Below, in pieces: positions 46,808 to 58,126 of a stretch of DNA of 64,000 nucleotides (positions are counted from its first letter, which is position 1; every line of letters starts with the position of its first letter). Source of the DNA: Coffea arabica (taxonomy: Eukaryota > Streptophyta > Magnoliopsida > Gentianales > Rubiaceae). The notes under the pieces were generated by a model. That model was not told where the DNA came from. It saw only the letters and a program-made list of their open reading frames with translations, and did no database searches. The translations under genes were made by a program, and so were the position numbers. Where the stretch lies: assembly GCF_036785885.1 (NCBI RefSeq), contig NC_092310.1:2790001-2854000 (forward strand), in the 5' to 3' direction.

Positions 46808-48465
46808 GGCCAGAGCAAAATTAGGGCGTCATCAAATCTTAGAATCAGCAGTCGTCTCCCTCTTCTGCTGCTCCAACTCCAGCAAAGGCTTTGCAAGAGA
46901 TATTTTCAGATCCAGCCGTCGCCCTTTTTTCTTCTGTTCTAATTTGAGCGCTTTTGCTAGAGCATGTCGTGAACAACAGAGAAAGGGATAAGTGAGAGAC
47001 TTTCCTTCAGCTGTATTTTTGGAAAGCATGAAAGAAAAACAATAGGAAACCTCGTGATGTGCTTCACGCAAACGGATGGTTATGCGGATCCAATGTTTTA
47101 GTCTTTCAAGTCTTTTCCAATTTGGAAATTGATTCACCATTCTTCAAGCAAGCTTAAACCGAAAGAGGAGTTTCTCTGGCGTGAGATAAAGGATGCATCT
47201 GATGCATGCACCCCACATTACTTTGCAATGAGGTTCATTAAGGCTGGAGGTTTGGTCTATGCTGTTGGTGGTGTGAAGGGCGATGAGGAAGAGAGGCACT
47301 TGTTTGAGCCAAGCAGACTGCCCTGAAAGTTCAATTGCATCTCTCTCTCAACTCCTCTAGAAAACTCTCGAGCAGAGATTAAGTGCCCAATGCATGGGGC
47401 AAAGTATTGCCCCTTATAGAGGAAATTGATGGTCGCATCTATGTCCTATCTGGGCCCCTGCCCAACTATGGATCCCCTGATATAGTTGACATCGGCTTTG
47501 AGGTTTATTATCCTTCTGAGGATAGGTGGGCTGATTTGCCGATTCCTCCTTTTCTCGAAAAAGACAGTTACTCCGAGATGTTTAGGGGCTTCTTTTCATA
47601 TGTAGTGATTGGTTCAAGGTTGTGTGTTTCGACTGGGGAATATGAGTGTGCTTTTGACACTGTGCAATGGGAGTGGGAGGCTTGTGAGTTATTTTCTGAT
47701 TTCCCTCTTCAACCTACCGGACATTATATACGACACCTAGATGGTTGCGGTCCTCCATTTCCTTTTTAGAAAAAATCCACCCTATATAAAGACAATATCT
47801 TTTGTGCATTATACCTGCCTTTCATCCTCCTGTCAATGCCTTTCAAATTTGTGATGAGAAAGCGGTAAAAATGCCCCTTTTATTAGATGGCATGCCATAT
47901 GGAGTTGCTATTGATCTTGTTGATTTAGGAAATGATTACTTTGCTATAATGCTTTTTGAAGACGAAACAGATAGACGTGTCGAAGATATGACAATTGTCA
48001 CTTTCGAGCTGCTTTCAAAAAGAGGGGGAGATGGAGCTCTGAGTTATGCATTGGTAGGTACAAGGACTTGTAATGCAACAGAGAATGGCTATATTGTGTG
48101 TCCCATCTATTCCTTCATATTGTAAGTTAACAAAGATTCCACAACTTGCACACAACCGTTATGCTGCAGCACTCTGATGATTGCGGTAGAGAGTGCCATG
48201 TGTCAAAATGGTTTTCTTCTTCTGTGTGTGTGGAAGTTCACTGGTATTTCGTGCCAGAGCACATGTGGCTGAAGATTTAGAGACTTTGAAGCATTCATGT
48301 CGATCTTCAAGTACAGGCTAGGCTTTTTTCTTTTTTGTTTTGGGTGTACTTGGAACTCATTAGTGTGAACGATTGCTTAGTACATTTTGCTATTTTTATT
48401 CTATGCTTGTAATTTAGGAGCATCTGTCATGAACCTGCTGATGGTCTTTGCCAAAAAAAAAAAAA
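46808..48465 (+). pseudogene. Processed retrocopy of a kelch-type gene
   Basis: A 1.66-kb intronless block ends in a 13-base poly(A) and is flanked by TGTTTCTTG at 46799-46807 and 48466-48474. The homologous site in the A flank (about 11480-11490) is uninterrupted, so this is an mRNA-derived insertion. Coding remnants are FIKAGGLVYAVGGVKGDEEE (about 47230), GRIYVLSGPLPNYGSPDI and VYYPSEDRWADLPIPPF (47383-47769), and GMPYGVAIDLVDLGNDYFAI (47802-48125). The hydrophobic-GG and W-spaced pattern is kelch-like, as in plant kelch or F-box/kelch proteins, though the exact family is uncertain. Stops and frameshifts separate the blocks, so it is dead. Confidence 0.75.
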
Positions 48466-48474
48466 TGTTTCTTG

Positions 48475-49007
48475 AATTTAGGGTTAATTATATTTATCTT
48501 TTGACCATTTTAACTAAACTTCCTAGTATTCTTTTTTGTCTTTGGTTCCCTTTTCCTTATTCTCATTTCAGCAATAAAAGAACCAGGCAACAAACGTAAG
48601 GAGATACAATTTTTTTTTTTTTTTTGCAAATTGAAAGTCTGAAATTCGAAATCTTTTTCTTATAATTTCTCCTTTTCTACCACCTAATCCATTCGTTCTT
48701 CCAACACAACTAGGTACTTTGTTACCCATATGTCAAAATACAATTTATATAACTAAATGATACTCTAGCTGATTGCAAACACTTTTATTAATATTGATTC
48801 AATTTGTGTACACGGACAACATGTGCTAGCCATCAAGGCATCAGGAATTCCATATTTCCACAACAATTGCTGGGTGACAATTGACAAATACCAGCTAGTC
48901 TTTTGATTACTTACGAGGAAGACAAATCAATTCCTACAACCACCCCCCCCCCTCCAAAAACCAAAAAAAAAATAATAATAAAGGACAAAATAAACTGTTT
49001 TGTCTCT
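48475..49007. other. Proximal 3' flank of gene D
   Basis: Almost identical to 11490-12025 beside A, including the T run, the 10-C tract (48943-48952) and the stop-proximal sequence. No separate gene is seen. Confidence 0.6.
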
Positions 49008-51427
49008 TCATGATTGAATCAATTTGGATACGAAGTCTTTAGTGTTTTCATCTGAACTTCCCCCTTCTTCAAGAGCCTGTCTTGCCAAATCCTTCCACTT
49101 TTTTGCATTTTTCCTAATCTCTTGTCCTATCTCCCCCTCCATCACTGTGATTAAGCATTGACCAATGGCATCTCTTCTAACAATTCCATTTTCATCTGGC
49201 TGAGCCTTGATTCCCATTTTCCAAATGTCCTTTACAAACTTGGCATTTGTGCTTTGATCTGTCCATTGTGGCATTGCTATCATCGGGACGCCCAAACTTA
49301 AGGCCTCCAATGTTGAATTCCACCCACAATGAGTTATAAAGCAGCCTATAGATTTGTGGGCTAAAACTTCAGGCTGAGGACACCACGAGATTATTAGTCC
49401 TTTGTCAAATGTTTCTTTAACAAAGTCTTTTGGCAGCTTCTTTGACTCTGATTCTCTAACCACCCACAGAAAATGATAGTTGCTGGTTCTCAAGCCCCAT
49501 GATAATTCTTCCATCTGCACAACATCAAGTTCTGCCAAACTTCCAAATGCTACATAGACAACTGAACTAATTGACCTTTCACTGAGCCATGAAACGCACG
49601 CGTTAGTCATTGGTTTAAAGAGATTGAGACCATATTGCTTGTCGTCTACAAGGCGCTTGTCTAAGTACATGGAAGGAATAGTTGGTCCAATTGTCTTTAC
49701 TGGTAGGGTTGTTGCCATCCAATCATTCACCTAATTAACCAATACAAAGCAAATAAATTCATAGTTGTACGAACAAATTCTTTTTAGATTTTATTTGAGA
49801 AAAAATTGTTCAAAACATTCCTTACATTTTACGAAATAACTTTTTCGTCACTCACTCTTAAAAGTGTAATTTTACGTCCCTTATAAATTCACATTGGTCA
49901 AGCCTGGTCCCTACCTAGGTTTTCAACTAATTTTTGGCTGAAATCCACCATCTGCCTTGCACGTGATCATTTTTTAAGGGCAAAATTATGAAATCAAATT
50001 TCACATAATTTGATTTTTTCGTTCCTCACATTTTACAAAATGAATTTTTTTATTTCTCACATTTCAAAAAATAAAATTTTTCATCTCACACATTTCACAA
50101 AATTAATTTTTTCATTTCTCATTGATCATGTGTATGAGTAGTTTCTTTTTTCTTTTTAAACCCATGTATATATATCTATTTGATTTCACCTGAACAATAC
50201 GAATAGCATGTAATATATCTGTATTTGATTTCACCTACAACTACAATTATCTTATTCGAGTGAATTTAAATAGAGATATATTACATACTATTTGTATCGT
50301 TCATGTAAAATCAAATAGACATGCATGAGTTTTCAAAAATAAGAAACCACTATTCGTACACATGATCAATAAGCGATGAAAATTTTCATTTTGCAAAATG
50401 TGAGAGACAAAAAAATTTATTTTGTGAAATATAAAGGATGAAAAAATTCATTTTGTGAAACGTGAGGGACTATAAATCAGATTACGTGAAATGTATTTGA
50501 TAATTTTACCTCTAAAAAATGATCACGTACAAGGCATATGGTAGATTCCTGCCAAAAATTAGTTGAAAATCTAGATAGGAATCAAATTTGATCAATGTAA
50601 ATTTGTAAAAGATGCAAAATTATACTTTTAAAAGTAAGGATGAAAAAAGTTATTTTACAAAATGTGAACATTTTGAACGATTTTCCTTTATTTGACAAGC
50701 AGCTATCTTGGCATGTCATTAAGGACCTAGATTTGCCACGAGCCAGCTCATAATTTATATAAACTAAAACTGAGGTATATTCTAGTATGCTTACCTTCTC
50801 CTCCAACTTGTAAAATGTGTTGAAGAAGATCCAGTCAGCTTCTTCAATTTTTTCCATTTGGTCATGCACAACCAGCTGAGAAGTTGCTGGATATGGACCA
50901 GGATTAGAAACAAAAGAAGGCAGATCTGAAGCTAATAGTGGTGGCAAACCGGGAATGTCCACTTCAGTCGCCTCTAGAGGAAGCTTCAAAAGCCCTTTGC
51001 GGACATGGTAGTAGATGTTATTGACAGCACAGGATTGAGTGAAGAACACACCCGCACGAACCCCAAGATCCTTGGCTACATCTAGGCACCAAGGCAAGAA
51101 TGCATCATAAATGATACAATCAACAGGACGGCCCAAATCTTGAAGCTTCAAGATTAGCTCAGTCAGAGTTTCGGAGCCAACCTTTTGAAACTTCAGCAAG
51201 TATATTTCCGGTGCAATTCCATTTGCTCCTTCATCATATCCATCAGAGATGGCCTTCACTGAGATAGAACCTGAGACTTCATTTACTGTTTTAAACAAGG
51301 ACTTGGTTGTAGCGAGGGTAATTTTGGTGCCCTCATGTTGCAAACGCTTGGAAAATTGAAGCATTGGGTTTATGTGGCCTTGGATGGGAAATGGCAATAT
51401 CAAGCAATGAGCTCTGCAAGTTTCCAT
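49008..51427 (-). CDS. UGT74-like UDP-glucosyltransferase, copy D, most intact
   Basis: The exons are 51427-50795 and 49730-49008, joined in phase 0, giving 451 residues. The single ATG starts METCRAHCLILPFPIQGHIN, with the catalytic His in GHIN. The partner Asp is in CIIYDAFLPW. Exon two has AFGSLAELDVVQMEELSWGL and a PSPG box WCPQPEVLAHKS ... HCGWNSTLEALSLGVP ... MPQWTDQ, normal except for Pro in place of Leu after WCPQ. The usual C-terminus KDFVSKLIQS is present. No stop or frameshift is seen, so this is the best candidate for a working enzyme in the cluster. The 1064-bp intron carries a MULE-type MITE. The acceptor cannot be inferred; relatives act on benzoates, hormones or terpenoids. 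Confidence 0.88.
49799..50686. mobile_element. MULE-type MITE in the intron of gene D
   Basis: The 888-bp element is bounded by a perfect 9-bp duplication TTTATTTGA (49790-49798 and 50687-50695), the size made by Mutator-like elements. The two arms are long inverted repeats of roughly 350 bp, with mismatches, starting GAAAAAATTGTTCAAAAC on the left. No transposase is present. The intron of C has the uninterrupted site. A half copy of the family lies at 9951-10460. Confidence 0.88.
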
Positions 51428-51566
51428 AAGTTGCTATACCCAAGAAGCTGAGTCTGGACAATTTGGAGGTTCTACACCTTTGTGAGCTCTTGGAGGTGTA
51501 CTTGCAGCTTGTATGAGTGGATACAAGAAAATGTAAAGAAAGCAAGAGAAAACACGACCCGCGAAA

Positions 51567-51574
51567 TTAATATA
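51567..51574 (-). promoter_or_regulatory. Candidate TATA box of UGT copy D
   Basis: The minus strand reads TATATTAA about 140 bp upstream of the ATG, in the position matching the candidate upstream of A. Confidence 0.4.
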
Positions 51575-51790
51575 CGAGTACCACAGTAGGTGGTATTGTC
51601 CATCGCCATGGGGCGACGCCAATTGAAAGATTGCATAGTATTGTTCACTCTACAGCAAGTGTTGCTTTATTTTTTATTCCGCCTAGAATACAAGTGAGTT
51701 GAAAACTTGGAACCTTGCATTTATATTTCGTGTTTGACAAGGGAACTATTCGATTCAATCCTTAGGACCCTAAATCCAAAATTTGTACAA

Positions 51791-51850
51791 ATTTATGTGA
51801 CCTTGGGTGGGATATGGCAATATCAAGCAATGAGCTCTGTAAGTTTCCAT
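51791..51850 (-). pseudogene. Relict 5' end of a fifth UGT copy
   Basis: The minus strand from the ATG at 51850 reads METYRAHCLILPYPTQGHIN and then loses all similarity. About 20 codons remain, nearly identical to the start of the other copies and including the catalytic His. The sequence upstream (to about 51890) also resembles the short 5' leaders of A and B. No further exon is found within this window. Confidence 0.8.
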
Positions 51851-53577
51851 CAATTCCTCTAACCACGAGATTTTGCTTGCATGGACAATTTACTAGAGTA
51901 AGAAAAATATATAGTGATATATCGTATTGTTATTTCTGCAATCCCTAACCTGGCTTATTTTGTGTTTAAGTCAAAAAAAGAGGCTAAATTTACACTACTG
52001 GATTCTAAAATCACACTTCAAAAAAAAAAAAAAATTGTAGTGCTAAGTGACTTAAGATTGTAGTGTTAAGTGACTTGAGCGTAGATTTAAGGTGGGCAGT
52101 GCGGATTTAGCTAACGGTTTTGAGTCAACGTTCTCACATCTTTGTTCAAAGTAGGCTGCTGCACTAGAAAACAAGACATGCACGCTTTATATGCATGCAC
52201 GAAATGATTACAAAACAAAAGCAACGTTTTTGTCTTCCACAAACATCAACTCATTCTTTTATCAACGTGATAAATGGTTTACTTTGCTCTGAGATTGATC
52301 CAATTCCCTGATCATTATCATTACTATATAAAAAATATCATGAGTTTTGATCCTTTAATCTTAGTTTTTATTATTTCAATTATGCCCTTGTGATGATCAA
52401 AATTCATTATACTATATCTATTGACTTAAAAGAAAATAGTAGTTGATGACAAGACAACATGTCAAGCATTAGAAACTAAGAAGAATCTGGTCTTAATTTT
52501 CTATTTATACAAAATACCCTTCTCCTTAATAATTAGATATATTGCATTTTAATAATAACAATAATTGTAGCAGTTAGGAGAAAAATTGTGACCTTAATTA
52601 AATTTGAATTATGAAGGCAATAAATAAAATATAACACTCCAAACCCACATGTCTCTTCATATTCTATTTTTAGTTTTTTATTTCCATTAAAAATTCTTGA
52701 TCAATCATAGCCTAATTAGATTTTCAAATCTTCAAAAATATTACTATTGATACCAAAACAAGGTACTTTTAGGATAGTAGAATCTTTTTGTGCTTTATAT
52801 TAGATTCTGCCCAAAAAAAATAAAAAATAACAAAAAAAGAAAAAAAAAAGAAGAACTCAATTATCCCTACCATTGAAATTTCAATTTTCAAAAAATGAAC
52901 AATTAGATGGAAAAAATTTATATGCTATGAATCATCTATATGCTCCATTGTTAACAGAAATAACACACAAAATAATATGAGTTCAACTTCAAAGAATATA
53001 CATATTTTCATTTTTTAAACAATGGTGCATATTTGTAGATATAACATTTTGTGAACTTTTTTTTTTACTTTTAAAATAACGGTTTTAAGAATAATTAATT
53101 AAAGAAAATAAGACATTAAATAAAAAATAGAAAAATATGCAAATATTAAATTTGTTAAAATAATTTTCACAAATAAATGTTAATGTGTAAGATATTGTAA
53201 TATAAGATAGCTAACCCTGATTATCTGCTGGACCAAATTGAAGTTCTTTTTAATTGGTACTAACACAATAAATATAGACATTAAACAATAAATGTATTCA
53301 ATAAATACTGAAATATAGATATTGTAATAGTAGTTTCATTAAGACGCGTTTTTACACCTTATCTTATTGTCTGTATTAGTTGTTCTTATATCTATATTTA
53401 TTTTGTTAGCCACACAATGTACGGTGCAATAGCTATTGGCAATGATAGAGACCCTAGACCCGACTGAATCTAGGCGTATGCAATTGCTAGTAACAATTGT
53501 AACAGGCAATATATGTACTGACATTGGTCCAGTAACACGAAATATATGTTTTGACATTGGGCTAGTGGCCACTAGGA
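51851..53577. other. Upstream flank of the UGT cluster, no gene seen
   Basis: AT-rich. A stretch at about 53220-53320 (GGTACTAACACAATAAAT and neighbours) is distantly similar to the upstream regions of A (14810-14880) and B (41930-41990), so the duplicated unit once reached here. Confidence 0.5.
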
Positions 53578-54621
53578 TAGGGGTGCTAACCAGTGTTTTA
53601 AAAACCGCATCGAACTGGTCGATTCAACCGATCGAATCGCGAACTGGTCTTGGCTCCGGTTCGATTCATGCTTTTGGTTGATTATACTTAAAAATCGGAT
53701 CGAACTGTGCAAACCGGATTGAACCGTTGAACCGGCGATTTTTTTGTTTTTGTCTATTCAATTGAAATTTTTTTTTTATAAGAATATGTTCTCCCTAACC
53801 CTAAAAACTAATATGTTCTTATTTTTTGCCTCTTATCAAGTTTGTATTTTTATTTTCTATTTTCTTGACTTCCTCCAAGCTCAAAACTTCTTTTTTTTTT
53901 TTTAAGTTGCAATATCTAAATATCAAAAACTTGAATTAAAATTTAAACTCACAATGTCTAATTCTCATAGACGTGAATTTTGTATAATTTCAAAATATTG
54001 TGGTATTTTTTAGTTGGATTTAACATTAGTTTTTTGGTACATTTAATTAAGATTGAGATGAAATTTATTTATTTCAACTTATAGTTTAAAAAATTTATTT
54101 GTGAAAATCCAACTTCTTTGAAAATATTAAATTTTTCATCATATAAAGTCTTAAATTAGTCCAATGCATGTCTTATTTTGTGCATATATATTTATATAAA
54201 TTATTTTTTAAAAAATTCATTGAACCAGGGTTGAATCGGTTTGACCGGTTGAACCTCGACCCAAATACCTCACCGGTTCAATTAACAGTCCGAGTTTTAA
54301 GATATTGGTGCTAACCAACCTGGCAGTTCTTGAACTACTTGCAGCTAATAGGTCAAACGATCAACTTGACTTGATGTTGACCAAGTTTAAATTGATCTTG
54401 AGCCGTTCATTTAGCCAAATGAGTCAAGTATCAATCATTTTTAGTTAAACTCAATAGCTTGTTGAGCTCAACCTCGTTGGTTGAGTCTAAACAAGTCGAA
54501 TTTGAGTATCTCAAAAACCTCAACAATCAAATTCGATTAGCAGAATTTCAAATTCAATCAAATCGAGCTCGAACTCAAGCATATCACTACTCGAGATTAA
54601 CTTGGATTGTTTGCATCCCTA
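53578..54621. mobile_element. Outer hAT-like element
   Basis: The left end is TAGGGGTGC at 53578 and the right end is GCATCCCTA ending at 54621, inverted with one mismatch, as in hAT elements. An 8-bp target repeat is only partly visible (CACTAGGA/CACCAAGG). Another hAT-like element lies inside. Without it the outer element is about 320 bp. No transposase is present. Confidence 0.6.
53591..54307. mobile_element. Inner hAT-like MITE nested in the outer one
   Basis: It is flanked by a perfect 8-bp duplication GTGCTAAC (53583-53590 and 54308-54315). It starts CAGTGTTTTAAAA and ends in a degenerate complement, TTTTAAGATATTG. Its subterminal parts are rich in AACCGGTT-like words on both sides. 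717 bp, no coding frame. Confidence 0.8.
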
Positions 54622-56380
54622 CACCAAGGAGAACTTAAGTTCTTCTTTGAGGTGTTAGTTAGGGTTTGAACCCTACCAACGTCATTTCCATCAAGAAGCA
54701 CCAGCAGCGGGCAGGCACACCATAGGAATAGCAGGAGGCATCTCCCTCCCGCCACCATCCCCTTCTCCAAGTCCCCTCCTTGATGCCTCTTTTCCCCCAA
54801 CATCGTTTTTCCTAAAATCCCTCCCTTTAATAGAATGGGATTTCGAAAAAAAAGGAAAAAATGATCCCTCCTTGTAATAGAAAAGGATTTAAAAAAAAAA
54901 AAAGTACTGACAGAACATATATAAGCCCTAAACAACAAATGCAAAGTCTAGGAAATTAATGTGTAAAAAACATAAGTTTTGTTATTGATCAAAAATTGCA
55001 ATCACAATCAATTCATTCATCTAAAAGATTTAGAAAAGTTACTATTATAATTCCCTAGTGAAAGACCCAATTACCTCCTCTAAGGAAAAATAGTACGTAG
55101 TCCCTAATATACAAGCAGGGCCCCAATGTAGTCCCTTATGTTCTAAATAAAATAGAGGATTCGATATTTTCAATTTTACCAAAAAGGACAATCTACAAAA
55201 TTTGGGCCTCGAACTTTCAGTTTCAAAGTCTTTTTTTTTTTTGGGTAAGTAGGATATACTTCTTCCACTTACAATTCCTTCTACCTTACCACTCAAGCCA
55301 ATCCTTTTTCCCAAAATTTCAAAGTCATGTGAATTGTAATTGATCCATAATTTTTAAAATCAATTGCGAAGCTAAAATCTATAATTTTTAAAATCAATTG
55401 CGAAGCTATTCGTTATTTATTTCTCGCTTCCATGCCAATCTTACTTGCATTTCTAATATGTAGAAATGGAAAGTGGCCTGTTTAGACGATTTTAAGTATC
55501 CTATTTTCTTATTATACCTAATATCCCAAAGATTTTCATCACTAGCTAGCAGTTGCCCATCATATTTATCAGTTTAAAGAGCCTTAGAAATCATATCTGA
55601 TTCTGTTGAAATGTTAGGAATTAATTTTGTAAACATTAAAAATGTTAACAATCATGCTTATTATCATATAAATTTTTTAGAGTATTTTAGTGTAAAGCCT
55701 AAACTATAAGGACAATACTATAATTCACCCACTTTCCTCCAAAAAATTTAGACCTCAACGTAAGTCAACATGTTGCATTGGACATCTTATCATGAAAAGA
55801 AAGGCCAAAAATCTATATAGTCACATGAACTATTTCCATCATCTACTTTTCTACCATTAAACTCTCTTTTTCTTTCTTTGAGGATTTTTCTAAGGGTACC
55901 ATTGAGCACTCGTTAACATATCTAAATTTTACTTAATCTACTATGTATAAACACATTAACAATTAATATCCACCTTTGCATGTATACACTTTCTCTAATT
56001 AATCTTACCTTTTTAAAAATCTAACACTTGAAGTAGAATAGGCACCGTTAGACAAACTGTTCTTTTAAATAATCAATTGAACTTGGAAAATGGTATATTT
56101 TGGTCATGTCTTCTAATCTTAGAACAAATCAAAATGGGATAACCATATTTCATGCATAAGTTGTTTGACTTGATCACTAGGACTAAGACAATAAAATTTG
56201 TCAAGCCTCTATCACTTTAAAAGTTGTGTAAGCAATCTGAAATCATAAAAAGTTGAGTGACCAAAATTGCATTCCAGTAATCCATTTTTCAATTTATTTC
56301 TCAGGATAAGCTGTATGGAAAATGGCAAAAGTCTCAAGTTTCTTGAATCTTTTTCTTTTTCTTTTTGAAATGATAGGAAT
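54622..56380. other. AT-rich intergenic, no gene seen
   Basis: Small minus-strand frames at 54597-54944 and 55045-55314 have no recognisable domain and biased composition. A 30-bp phrase (CTAAAATCTATAATTTTTAA and context) is locally duplicated near 55350-55410. Confidence 0.5.
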
Positions 56381-56383
56381 TTT

Positions 56384-58126
56384 TTTTCCACAAATGATAA
56401 CAATTTTATAGATATTAACACTTGATATTACAAGGATTAGTTGCAAAAAGGGGATACTACCCTTATATCCTTCATTACTAAGTCAATCAGCCATATTGGG
56501 AAATCATGTTCCCATTCAATGTCATGTACTAGCTTTATTGCAAACTGTGCTAGTGCATGACTGATTTCATTTTCTGTTCTAGGAATAAACACAAAAGAGT
56601 ATCTGTCAAAGCCTGATCTAAGTTCCTGTACATTTCTAAAATAGTTGCAGTGCTAAAACCATACTCACTGCATCTGTTAATTTACTCAACTACTGATTTG
56701 CAGTCTGTATGGACTATAATTTTTGTCCATCCTACTTGTTTAGCCATCAGTAATGCATTCCTTACGGCAAGAGCTTCTTCTTTACTTGTTGTTTCCTTCC
56801 CCTGGGTAACAATTCCTTTAGCTCTCATTATCATTCCTTTCCAATTCCTTGCTATTATCCCTTGTCCAGTCCTGATCTTTTTTGCTAATATGGCCGTATC
56901 TGTATACAATCGTATCACATCTTCCCTTGGTACCTCCCTTCTTGAGTGGATTTCGTTATTGTTCTGACCTGTGATCCCCTCCTGTTCTGGCTCCCTCTCC
57001 TGCTCAAACTCTAACCACTCATCTTGTGTTTTTCGTATTGTTTTGTATGGTTCCTGGTTTGCATGTTCAAAAACTTTTTTGTTTCTGGCTTTCCAGATTT
57101 GCCAGAGGATGTTGATGGTGAGGTTTACACTATCCTATCCTTGTTTCATCGTGAGCGTTTGAGTAACTTTCTCCCACCAAAGCCATAAATTCTGTTGCTT
57201 GTCTTGTAATCCATCCCACCTGACTGGAGCCATTTTCCATACTTCTGCTGCGTTTTCACAGGAAAAAAAAACAAATGTTCAATGGTTTCCACAGCTTCTC
57301 CACAGTAGCCACTTCTTCATTCTCCTTTTCCCAGCCTTTTGGACAGCAACTCATTGACAGGTAGACAATTATGCAAGCATTTCCACATGAAGTGTTTGAG
57401 CTTTGCCTTCATCTTCATATGCCATAACTTCTTCCACACACTATGCTTTCTTATCTCCCAACTTGTCTCAGCATCGTGGCCTCTCAGTCTGCATTGTTTG
57501 GCCTCAAACTGTCTTGCTACTGCATAGCCAGTCTTCACAATGTACATTCCAGAATTGGAGTAGCACCAGATCAGCTTATCCTTTCTTCTTCCTATGCTAG
57601 TTAGGATGTCTTTTATGAGTTCAGCATCCTTGTTACTAAACCACTTCTGGAGTAGTTCAGTTTTCCATCTCCCATCTTCTATCAACTCATTTACCCATTC
57701 CAACTTGCAGTCCTCAGGTTTTGTGCCGGACACATTGTCTTTTTCTGATCCAGTTATCCATCCATCTTTTCATATACTCACCGACCTGCCATCCCCAATT
57801 CTTGTCCAAAGTCCAGCTAACAGTAGTGATTTTGCATTGTGTATACTCTTCCAACTCCATGAAGCTGAGTTTGAGGGATTTTTTTCCATCCAATTTGAGT
57901 CTTTCATGTACTTTGCCTTCATTACCTTGCTTACTAGCAAATTTGGAGCTATTAAGAATCTCCAAATTTGCTTTGCCAGCAAGGCAGTGTTGAAAGCTTC
58001 TAGATCTCTAAATCCTATACCCCCTCTTTTCTTAACTTCTGATAGCTTCTTCCAGCTTGCCCAATGTACACAAATCTCTTACTCTCCCTTTCCCACCAGA
58101 ACTTTGCTATTTTAGCTATGATTTGT
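56384..58126 (-). mobile_element. 5'-truncated L1-type LINE tail, first
   Basis: This is the minus-strand 3' part of LINE ORF2. The region before zf-RVT (IWRFLIAPNLLVSKVMKAKY near 57960) comes first. Then the zf-RVT region (SVWKKLWHMKMKAKLKHFMW, CLHNCLPVNELLSKRL, 57317-57733) and an RNase H part with HTDCKSVVE at about 56690. The 3' end has an A run near 56381-56388 on the minus strand. Endonuclease and RT are missing, as is common after incomplete reverse transcription. Stops interrupt the frame, so it is dead. Confidence 0.8.

Noticed and set aside
54597-55314. Two minus-strand frames of 115 and 89 codons
   Set aside because: The first overlaps the hAT-like end and neither shows a domain or splice context.
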